DNA from: Gracilibacillus dipsosauri
GTDB lineage: Bacteria; Bacillota; Bacilli; Bacillales; Amphibacillaceae
Assembly: GCF_003176895.1 (NCBI RefSeq)
Contig: NZ_QGTD01000008.1
Location: 558,001 to 622,000, forward strand
Direction: 5' to 3'
Length of the DNA: 64,000 bases
Each line of letters opens with the position of its first letter. Position 1 is the first letter of the stretch. Below, piece after piece: positions 57,139 to 64,000 of the stretch. The translations under genes were made by a program, and so were the position numbers. The notes beneath the pieces are model-generated. The model was not told the origin of the DNA, searched no databases, and was given only the letters and a program-made list of their open reading frames with translations.

Positions 57139-57378
57139 ATGAAAAAGATTTTTATTGGTTTGATACGGTTTTACCAGAAATGGATCAGTCCAATGTTTCC
57201 ACCAAGCTGTCGCTTCCAACCGACGTGTTCGCAATATAGTCTGGAATGCTTTCAGCAATTTAATTGGTTCAAAGCAACCTATTATTCCATAAGGCGTATC
57301 TTGAAATGTCATCCATTTCATCCAGGTGGCTATGATCCTGTCCCAATTGAAAAAAAACACACACAAACGACCGAGTGA
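57139..57378 (+). CDS. yidD: membrane protein insertion efficiency factor YidD
   Basis: A 79-aa protein with the signature P-x-C-RF-x-PTCS-x-Y ([13 protein letters not shown]) and [12 protein letters not shown]. YidD helps YidC/Sec insertion of inner-membrane proteins. Three base pairs after folE2 and so co-transcribed, with only a weak ribosome-binding site; translation probably depends on folE2. Confidence 0.93.
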   Translation: MKKIFIGLIRFYQKWISPMFPPSCRFQPTCSQYSLECFQQFNWFKATYYSIRRILKCHPFHPGGYDPVPIEKKHTQTTE

Positions 57379-57398
57379 TAGCTTTCACTCGGTTTTTA
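57370..57398 (+). terminator. terminator of folE2-yidD
   Basis: ACCGAGTGA / TCACTCGGT, a 9-bp perfect stem with a 6-nt loop and TTTTAT tail, overlapping the yidD stop. Confidence 0.9.
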
Positions 57399-57441
57399 TA
57401 CTTCCATACCCGACAACGGTTAATTAGCTAAACCGATTAGG

Positions 57442-57750
57442 CTATTTAGTACTGGGATGAAATTTTTCCAGTTGATCCCATTGTTCTTCTGCAAACAAGA
57501 TTTGTTTTTGGCGATCTCCGAACAGATCAAAATGAGGATACCGCTCATCTCGGTGAATCCATTCTTCTCTCAAGCCGTACTTACTACCCCATTCGGATAA
57601 TTGTTCGTAATTATTGCAACCAACCTTCGTGACAGAAGTACATCCTGGAAATCTGTCATCTAGCCAATAGTGGGTTAAAAAAGCAATTTCCCCTCTGTCT
57701 ACTTTTCTTTTCCATTTGTTTAACGTATTACGATCTATCCCAAATGCCAT
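57442..57750 (-). CDS. YneQ-like conserved hypothetical protein
   Basis: A 102-aa protein. From MAFGI onward it resembles B. subtilis YneQ as I recall it, around WKRKVDRGEIAFLTHYWLDD and FPGCTSVTKVGC. Function unknown; the conserved Asp-Asp, Cys and His residues are suggestive of a metal or nucleic-acid role. Its ATG at 57750 overlaps the stop of the thioesterase gene (TAATG), matching B. subtilis yneP-yneQ order. A longer frame to 57792 lies inside the thioesterase gene and is rejected. Confidence 0.85.
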   Translation of the reverse strand: MAFGIDRNTLNKWKRKVDRGEIAFLTHYWLDDRFPGCTSVTKVGCNNYEQLSEWGSKYGLREEWIHRDERYPHFDLFGDRQKQILFAEEQWDQLEKFHPSTK

Positions 57751-58172
57751 TACTGATTGTCCTCTAATGCTTGTTGATACGCATGATGCCAATGAGGAAA
57801 CTTTTTTCTGAGAGATAGTGGTTTAAACGTTTCTTTATCGACTATTACGTGCTGCGTTTTTCCTGTAACTGCAACTTCCTTTTTATCATTTAAAATCCGA
57901 TAGCCGTAGGTTGTACGAATCCCATTATAGTCTTCTATCCATGTCTCTACAAAAGCATCGCCGCCATAGCGAATCGGCTGTTTAAAAGAGATACTAGCAT
58001 CCACCACTGGAGAAACCACTCCTTCTGCTTCCATCTCGTGATATTGAAATCCGAGCTCTTCAATAAATGCTGTTCTTCCGATTTCAAACCAAATTAAATA
58101 GTTTGCATGATAGACTACTCCCATTTGGTCTGTTTCTTGATATCTTACTTTTATTGGTGATGTTACTTTCAT
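57750..58172 (-). CDS. hotdog-fold acyl-CoA thioesterase (YneP)
   Basis: A 140-aa 4HBT-type thioesterase: YQETDQMGVVYHANYLIWFEIGR contains the catalytic Asp and active-site region (split here as TDQMGVVYHANYL). Cytosolic; cleaves acyl-CoA thioesters, substrate unknown. Start overlaps the AAA+ gene stop by 4 bp. Confidence 0.92.
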   Translation of the reverse strand: MKVTSPIKVRYQETDQMGVVYHANYLIWFEIGRTAFIEELGFQYHEMEAEGVVSPVVDASISFKQPIRYGGDAFVETWIEDYNGIRTTYGYRILNDKKEVAVTGKTQHVIVDKETFKPLSLRKKFPHWHHAYQQALEDNQ

Positions 58173-60442
58173 TGTTCAATCCCCCTACTTGATTTCCATG
58201 CTAGTTCAAAATCTTCCTTCTTCAATAAGGCAAGTTGATTATAGGAATCTGAATCTATATCCATACGTAATGCTTGGTATTGAATGGCTTCATTAATTAA
58301 ATTCACGACAAATCGACCATTTCCACTAATCCTTGCATTTGAAAATTGCTCTAGCAAATAGTCTTGAACGTTTGGAGCTAGCTCATATTGATAGGCATCT
58401 ATATGGTATAAAACCATCTCCAGTAATTCTTCCTTCTTATAGTCTTCAAAATGGAAGTATTTTTTAAACCTAGATTCTAAGCCTGGATTACTTTTAATAA
58501 ACCGTTCCATTTCCTCTTTATAACCCGCTAAGATGACGACTAGATTTTCATTATGTTTGGTCATTTCATCAACTAATGTATCGATTGCTTCTTTACCGAA
58601 GTCCTTTTCACCTCGAAATAAAGCATAAGCTTCATCAATGAATAGTACGCCACCTAGTGCCTCTCTTATTTTATTTTTTGTTTTAATAGCAGTCTGTCCT
58701 ACATAACCTGCAACTAGATCTCCTCTAGAGGCAATGACGAGATGTCCTCTTTTTAGTAGTCCACAATCCTTTAAAATCTTCGCAAATATTTTAGCAACCG
58801 TCGTTTTCCCTGTACCCGGATTACCAGAAAAGACGGAGTGTAACTGAATAGGGACATTTGGAAGATCCATTGCTTTTCTTTTTTGTTGGACTTTAACAAA
58901 TGCCGAAAGCTTCTTCACTTCTTCTTTGACATGATTCAGACCAATTAATTGATCTAATTGCTTCATTGGGTCCTCGGAATTTCTCTGTTCATCTAACCGG
59001 TTGATGTCATGCGCGGTAATTCGCATGTGTTCAATCCAATTTTCTTTATCAGGCATGTTTTGAGTAGCGCCCATATAGAATATTACTTTTAATACTAAAT
59101 CTCTTACCGTTCTCGCATTACCAAAGGATTCGTCTACTCTAGAGTTTTCGATTAATCCTTCGAAGGCTCGTAATGCATCCACTGTGAAAAAATAATCATT
59201 TTGTAATGCTGTTTCTTCCGCTATTTTGACTAATTCATTATCGGTGTAATCGGGTAGTTCAATAAAATTACCCTCTGGAAATCTACTTCTTAAGCCGGGG
59301 TTAGACCAAAGAAATTGATTCATTTCCTCTGGATAGCCTGCTATAATTACTGCAAATTTATTCGCATATTCTTTGGCTGTCATACTGGAAACTAATGTAT
59401 CAATAACGGCTTGTCCATAATCATTACCCGTTTGGTCAGCACGCTTTAAATTATAGGCCTCATCAATAAACAAAACACCACCAAGTGCTTTCTTAACATA
59501 ATTCAAGGTATTTTCTTCACTTTGTCCCATAAAAGAGCCCACTAATTGGGAACGATTCACTTCAATTAATTCATTGGACTCCAGCAATCCGAGCTGATAG
59601 TAGATGTTAGCTAGTAACCGTGCAATAGTAGTTTTACCTGTACCCGGATTTCCAGTAATCACCATGTGGAGACCTTGCTCATCAATCATCTGAAATCCTG
59701 CTTCTTTTCGTCGTTTTTGGTACTTGAGGTAGTGATAATATTGATTAATATATGCTTTTACTTGGGTTAACCCTATCATCTCATTTAGTTCTGTAAGAGG
59801 ATCGGTCTCTGTTTCCTCTTTTAGAAATGATGGCAATGCTTGATAGAAAAACTGAATTAATCTCGTTAGTTTTTCAATTTCTTCATTATAAGAAGAGATT
59901 TCTTGAATCGATTTTTTTTGCTCAAGTCCGTGACTAATCATGTTCGCAATATCGATTAATTTTTCTACCTGATCAAAAATCGACGATGCGGCCGTTTTTA
60001 TTTCTGACGTTCCTTTTGGTAGATAGCTTTGCAATGATTCAATATTCTCTAACTGTTTAATGAGTGCATTAACCTTTTTTAATTTAACTGGATCAAAGTC
60101 CGTCTCACGCACATAGTATTGTGAGAGATCTATATCGGTTAATTGATTATTTAGATACAAATATTTTTTTAATGATTGAACCTCTTCTACTACCGGATGA
60201 TCTGTTTCTGTCATTAATTCAGTCAAAGATGAGTTCAAATGGTCATCTGTCACGTTGCGTTTTAAACGATAATAAATCAGCATAGCATAGAGAATGGCTA
60301 AGGCATCTTTACTTTCTAAACGGAGGGTATGTTGGTTAACTTCATCCATGATTCGCAAAAGCTCTACTTCTGTGAAAGGTGGATTCTTTTCTATATTCGT
60401 CCAACTATATATTTTCTCTTTTATTTTATCTATATTATTCAA
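58169..60442 (-). CDS. tandem CbbX/SpoVK-type AAA+ ATPase
   Basis: A 757-aa protein. The N-terminal ~215 residues are helical and unmatched. Two AAA+ modules follow, each with GNPGTGKTT (Walker A, near residues 265 and 543) and GGVLFIDEAY (Walker B), plus sensor and arginine-finger regions (NPGLRSRF, NPGLESRF). The modules are of the CbxX/CfqX type found in SpoVK, Rubisco activase CbbX and the EccA chaperones of type VII secretion. Most relatives have one module. The start is TTG at 60442, 9 nt after GGGGG. It heads an operon with the yneP- and yneQ-like genes. Substrate protein unknown. Confidence 0.88.
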   Translation of the reverse strand: MNNIDKIKEKIYSWTNIEKNPPFTEVELLRIMDEVNQHTLRLESKDALAILYAMLIYYRLKRNVTDDHLNSSLTELMTETDHPVVEEVQSLKKYLYLNNQLTDIDLSQYYVRETDFDPVKLKKVNALIKQLENIESLQSYLPKGTSEIKTAASSIFDQVEKLIDIANMISHGLEQKKSIQEISSYNEEIEKLTRLIQFFYQALPSFLKEETETDPLTELNEMIGLTQVKAYINQYYHYLKYQKRRKEAGFQMIDEQGLHMVITGNPGTGKTTIARLLANIYYQLGLLESNELIEVNRSQLVGSFMGQSEENTLNYVKKALGGVLFIDEAYNLKRADQTGNDYGQAVIDTLVSSMTAKEYANKFAVIIAGYPEEMNQFLWSNPGLRSRFPEGNFIELPDYTDNELVKIAEETALQNDYFFTVDALRAFEGLIENSRVDESFGNARTVRDLVLKVIFYMGATQNMPDKENWIEHMRITAHDINRLDEQRNSEDPMKQLDQLIGLNHVKEEVKKLSAFVKVQQKRKAMDLPNVPIQLHSVFSGNPGTGKTTVAKIFAKILKDCGLLKRGHLVIASRGDLVAGYVGQTAIKTKNKIREALGGVLFIDEAYALFRGEKDFGKEAIDTLVDEMTKHNENLVVILAGYKEEMERFIKSNPGLESRFKKYFHFEDYKKEELLEMVLYHIDAYQYELAPNVQDYLLEQFSNARISGNGRFVVNLINEAIQYQALRMDIDSDSYNQLALLKKEDFELAWKSSRGIEQ

Positions 60443-60477
60443 ATCATTTATCCCCCTTTATTTATCACAATCGATAG

Positions 60478-60503
60478 AAAAAACCTCTTAGTTCGCTAAG
60501 AGG
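60478..60503 (-). terminator. terminator of the thioredoxin-like gene
   Basis: CCTCTTAG / CTAAGAGG, an 8-bp stem with a 4-nt loop, followed on the minus strand by six T. Just past the stop at 60513. Confidence 0.9.
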
Positions 60504-60512
60504 AGACAATGG

Positions 60513-61109
60513 TTAGCTATTAATCTCGTGGAAAATTTGTTCCATCTGTTCAAGTGTCATGGGACCTCTCACCATTTTTACAATTTCAAGTGTTTCCGAA
60601 TCAATGAAAAAGGAGGAAGGTACTCCAATAATGGAATAATTTTCGTATGTAGTCCCATCTTCATCTAACAGAATTGTAAATGCATAACCACCTTCCTCCA
60701 CGAATGGTCTAATCTTCTCGCGTTTCGTTTCAGTGGCGGTAGCATTAATGGCTAGGACCTTTACTTGATCGCCATACTTATCCTCAAACTGTTGAATGGC
60801 TGGCATTTCCTCTACACACGGCTTACACCAAGTCGCCCAAAAATTAACTAAAATAAGGTCCTTATCAACATCTGATAAAGATAATTGCTGACCTTGTAAA
60901 TCCTTTAAGTGAAAGATTGGGGCAGTATCTCCTTCTTCCAGTACCTGATGATTAGGTGAAGTGATCATACCACCTTCAACTGATGTATCACCTGTGACAT
61001 CAAATTCATTCGGTCCAGTATCTTCATTCGAGTTATTAGTGAAATTAGTATAGATAACAATGCCAGTTAGAATGACCAGAATTCCTAGTCCAATTATATT
61101 TTTCTTCAT
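60513..61109 (-). CDS. membrane-anchored thiol-disulfide oxidoreductase (ResA/YneN-like)
   Basis: A 198-aa protein with an N-terminal signal anchor (about 5-24), an acidic linker, and an extracytoplasmic thioredoxin fold. The active site is WCKPC in NFWATWCKPCVEEMP, with cis-Pro in GVPSSFFID. The TlpA/ResA family reduces cysteines in apocytochrome c or spore proteins. B. subtilis YneN lies in the same neighbourhood, so this is its likely counterpart. AAGGATG precedes the ATG. Confidence 0.92.
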   Translation of the reverse strand: MKKNIIGLGILVILTGIVIYTNFTNNSNEDTGPNEFDVTGDTSVEGGMITSPNHQVLEEGDTAPIFHLKDLQGQQLSLSDVDKDLILVNFWATWCKPCVEEMPAIQQFEDKYGDQVKVLAINATATETKREKIRPFVEEGGYAFTILLDEDGTTYENYSIIGVPSSFFIDSETLEIVKMVRGPMTLEQMEQIFHEINS

Positions 61110-61249
61110 TATGTTTCATCCTTTTATATATTCCATTCTCATTATAAGCTAAACGATGGCGTTCGTCTAATAATCCAGTTAAGCTAGGGCGCAAAAGTAT
61201 ACGATGCAATATCTTTTCTATGATTTTATACTTTCCAAACCTGTTAATA

Positions 61250-61283
61250 ATGAAAAGCCTGGAGCGGCATTAACCACCCCAGG
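61250..61283 (-). terminator. terminator of the wall-anchored phosphoesterase gene
   Basis: CCTGGGGTGG / CCGCTCCAGG pair over 10 bp (two G-U) with a 6-nt loop, then CTTTTCATT on the minus strand. Confidence 0.75.
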
Positions 61284-61292
61284 ATTACTTTT

Positions 61293-64000
61293 CTAATTTC
61301 TTAATTTTCTTTTTCTATTCCCAATAAAGGAGAGAATACCTAAAGCTAATAAGGTGAAGCCAATTGCTATCCAATTAAATATATTGGTAGAAGTATTAGG
61401 CAATGGGTATTCCAATCGTAGATTTTCATCGTTTTGATGTTGATCGTTAGACTTTAAATGAACATCGTTTGCTTCTTGATTTTCATCGTTAATAGGCATC
61501 GGTTCTTCATTTGGTTCACCGGACTGGTCGTCTTCTGGCTTTACTGCTGTTTCCCTATCATCCAGTTCTCCGCTATTACCTGATGGGTCATCATCCTGAT
61601 TTTTATCACCAGGTTGTTCCCTACTTGTATCATCGTCATTTTGATCAGGTTTTTCCACTTCTGGTGTAAAGTCCCCAGTAGTGAAACGGTAAATTTCCGA
61701 ACGACGTGTCGCACCATATTCATCCGTAATATTCATATACCAATAATAGGTTGCATTTGGTTTCAATCCGTTCCATTCAATAGAAGCAACATCACCAGAT
61801 ACGACCTCTTCATCAACACCAATGACATCATCCTGATAAACATTTACACTAAAATAATCTGTCGCAACACGCTTATGAATATCGGCAAATTGAAATTCTT
61901 CGGTAAATTTCTCCTTCTCAGGCTCAAAAAAATGATAATCATCTAAAATAGGAGAATATGTGTCAACAGATACTGTGCCATTCGTTGGGTCAAAGCTCAA
62001 ATAACGGACATATCCATCTCCACCATTTGGTCCACCTTGATAGTCTGCAAGCATTTCTAGCACTTGACGTGTTGTACCATCTTCATTTTCAATTTCAGAA
62101 ATTCGTTTCGTAACTCCATGATAGTGGCCACCGATGACCATTTTTACATTGTCGTTCGGCACAACAATTTTATCATATACATTTTGAGACATGTTAGACA
62201 ATGTCGCATCATATTCTAAATATGCATGCATACCAATGATAGCATTACGGTCCGCATGTTTTTGAAGAGCCTTATTTGCCCATTCAATCGTTTCTGGCGT
62301 ATCCTCTGTACCAAAACCAAGATAGAGGATAATAAAGTCATGGCCACCAAAGGACATCAGATCATAATGGTTGCGGTTATTATCCATTGAGCCACCATAC
62401 CACGGTTTATCTTGATAACGATTTGCGCCTACATACTTATGATAGTAAGAATAATCTACACCATCAATAATCGCGTCATGGTTTCCAGCAAGTACACCAT
62501 ATGGCACATTCGCATCATCTAATTTTTGTAAGTTTCGATCTGCTACTCCCCATTGGTGATCACTGTTTGCTACATTCACAATATCTCCCGTATGAATCAC
62601 GTATTCAAACTGATCCTTTTGATACGAATCGACAATCCAATCACCTAATCCATCCCAAATATGTGGGTAAGATTCTGCATAATATTGGGTATCTGTCATC
62701 CATAGCATGTTAAATGGTGCATTTGGGTCTTCTATTTCATCTTGTACCATTGCTTGAATTTTACCATCTCGGACAAATCGTTCCTGATCGACTTCTACAG
62801 AAAGTGTCATATCACTTTCCGCAGTATCACCTGTAGCAGCAGTCTGTGCAACCCATTCCTTTGTTTCGTAATCCCATGCATATAAGGTCACAATTCGATT
62901 CGGGAAGGTTTTTCCTTTCCAATATAATTCAACTGTATCCCCTTCCGTTAACTCATCCTCAACAGTTATTTCAAAACGATGGTATGGAAAACCTAGCTCT
63001 GTATCATTGACTAGGTATTTACCATCTTCATAGGCAATCTTTTCCTTATCTACTTCCCTTAGTTCAGTTTCTCCACCAGGATTTATAGCTAAGGGCGGTT
63101 CACGATCTGCAACATTTGTATACCCTTTTATGCCTTCTTCACTGGCAAAGTCATACTTTCTTCCTTGCATGAAGGTTACATCCATTTTATCCCCAGCAGG
63201 GTCTGTTACTTTCGCATCTAAGGTAACACTTTCGCCGATATCTTCTCCAAAGTTATCAGGGGATAAAGCATCTGGAGCTTCTGGTTTTTCTGTGGCAATC
63301 TTAAATGATGTCTTGGCAATCGCCTTATTCTTAGCACCATCATATACATGAACTTCTAACTCATACGTTCCTGGCTCTAGCGAGGCACTGGTTGATTCAA
63401 TTGGATAGGCGACCTGTTCACCATCTAAGAAAGCTTCCACACGGTCAATCCCTGCCAAATTATCCTTGGCATTTACCGCAATATAGATGTTACCTTTGAG
63501 AGATTCTCCTTCTGATAAAGCAATTCCTTCTTTATTAATAAATCCTTCTATTACAGGCCTAGTATTATCGACGGTGACTTCTATCTTTTCCATTTGTTTG
63601 TTATTTTGACTAAGTGCTACTTCATATTTACCGTCCTCATAAGCAGTTGAATCCACTTCAAAATAAGTCGCGGTTTTCTTTTCTTCTGGGATGTTAAAAA
63701 TAAAATCGCTCATCATCGGCTTAGCCATATTCGTATTAGTTGGTGCATTTCCATCACCTAATGCATATTCTACATTATCTCGGTATACTTGTTCTGTCTT
63801 GTTTAGATTTCCTAAATAACTATGAACCTTTTCTGGCTTGATCGTTGAACCATCAGGTAAAATTAGATGAACGTTTTTTACATTATAATCATCAAAATTT
63901 GTTTTGTTAAAGTGCTCCTTATGATTCTCTAAACTGTAAGGAACATTCTCACTCCCAGAATGTATCGTCACCTTTTCATCAGCAATAAAGTATTTTTGTG
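61293..64000 (-). CDS. cell-wall-anchored metallophosphoesterase, N-terminus beyond window
   Basis: The frame is open to base 64000, so the N-terminus (with signal peptide expected) is missing; about 900 residues are visible. Order: Ig-like/bacterial-surface repeats, then a calcineurin-type metallophosphoesterase with WMTDTQYY, HTGDIVNV, LAGNHD, GMHAYLEYD and GGHYHG. A fibronectin-like segment follows (ATYYWYMNITDEYG), then a long Asp/Glu/Gln/Asn-rich spacer. The end is a sorting signal: LPNTS, a hydrophobic helix and RKRKLRN. LPNTS deviates from LPXTG and is like the LPDTS/LPDTA signals of B. subtilis SrtD substrates (YhcR, YfkN). Probably a secreted nucleotidase or phosphatase. Confidence 0.88.
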   Translation of the reverse strand, partial: QKYFIADEKVTIHSGSENVPYSLENHKEHFNKTNFDDYNVKNVHLILPDGSTIKPEKVHSYLGNLNKTEQVYRDNVEYALGDGNAPTNTNMAKPMMSDFIFNIPEEKKTATYFEVDSTAYEDGKYEVALSQNNKQMEKIEVTVDNTRPVIEGFINKEGIALSEGESLKGNIYIAVNAKDNLAGIDRVEAFLDGEQVAYPIESTSASLEPGTYELEVHVYDGAKNKAIAKTSFKIATEKPEAPDALSPDNFGEDIGESVTLDAKVTDPAGDKMDVTFMQGRKYDFASEEGIKGYTNVADREPPLAINPGGETELREVDKEKIAYEDGKYLVNDTELGFPYHRFEITVEDELTEGDTVELYWKGKTFPNRIVTLYAWDYETKEWVAQTAATGDTAESDMTLSVEVDQERFVRDGKIQAMVQDEIEDPNAPFNMLWMTDTQYYAESYPHIWDGLGDWIVDSYQKDQFEYVIHTGDIVNVANSDHQWGVADRNLQKLDDANVPYGVLAGNHDAIIDGVDYSYYHKYVGANRYQDKPWYGGSMDNNRNHYDLMSFGGHDFIILYLGFGTEDTPETIEWANKALQKHADRNAIIGMHAYLEYDATLSNMSQNVYDKIVVPNDNVKMVIGGHYHGVTKRISEIENEDGTTRQVLEMLADYQGGPNGGDGYVRYLSFDPTNGTVSVDTYSPILDDYHFFEPEKEKFTEEFQFADIHKRVATDYFSVNVYQDDVIGVDEEVVSGDVASIEWNGLKPNATYYWYMNITDEYGATRRSEIYRFTTGDFTPEVEKPDQNDDDTSREQPGDKNQDDDPSGNSGELDDRETAVKPEDDQSGEPNEEPMPINDENQEANDVHLKSNDQHQNDENLRLEYPLPNTSTNIFNWIAIGFTLLALGILSFIGNRKRKLRN

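Overview
The window is a 64 kb chromosomal segment from a low-GC, endospore-forming Bacillaceae bacterium. The assignment is mine, from protein resemblance and gene order. Much of the content matches the Bacillus subtilis core: gltAB with divergent gltC, a T-box-controlled proBA operon, a hisZGDB-H-F-I operon with the short HisG that needs HisZ, a DynA-type tandem dynamin, parC/parE next to a CoA-binding protein and divergent plsY, yneP/yneQ, and a YneN-like thioredoxin. AT-rich intergenic DNA, strong AGGAGG-type ribosome-binding sites and frequent TTG/GTG starts agree with this. Genus cannot be fixed from the sequence; an Oceanobacillus/Virgibacillus/Gracilibacillus-type relative is plausible. 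I found no rRNA, tRNA, intact insertion sequence, prophage or CRISPR.

Layout. 1-4.4 kb is accessory: a truncated alpha/beta hydrolase, a Gly/Pro/Tyr-rich small protein, a SpoIISA-like membrane toxin with one or two small partner ORFs, a cysteine synthase, and a 52-bp hairpin-forming tandem repeat. 4.5-12.4 kb (minus) is a sugar-to-pyruvate module: rhaB and rhaA (rhamnose to rhamnulose-1-phosphate), a fused aldolase/lactaldehyde dehydrogenase (to DHAP and L-lactate), then lutABC (L-lactate to pyruvate). An AdhB-like dehydrogenase, an AraC regulator and a GH42 beta-galactosidase with a cre-like site and a palindrome follow, with ilvA between. 18.3-31.9 kb holds a repetitive 176-aa protein, ppaC, proBA with its leader, ilvE, a probable HEPN-CBS fusion and gltBA/gltC.

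31.9-39.5 kb is a mixed, faster-evolving stretch: exonuclease, msrA, HAD phosphatase, two DinB-like proteins, a small membrane protein, a decayed GNAT acetyltransferase, an ArsR/aldo-keto reductase pair, a WYL regulator, a Nudix hydrolase and a second (51-bp) hairpin repeat. 39.8-46.4 kb is the histidine operon with divergent hisJ; hisA is missing from its usual place between hisH and hisF. 46.5-64 kb returns to core genes (dynA-like, parCE, plsY, folE2, yidD, yneP/yneQ), plus a tandem CbbX-type AAA+ protein, a membrane-anchored thioredoxin, and the C-terminal part of a cell-wall-anchored metallophosphoesterase running off the right edge.

The least explained items are the SpoIISA-type cassette with an occludable antitoxin ribosome-binding site, the HEPN-CBS fusion, the QAIG-repeat protein, the two structured tandem repeats, the tandem AAA+ protein and the hisA gap. 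All product names rest on reading the translations; no database search was run.
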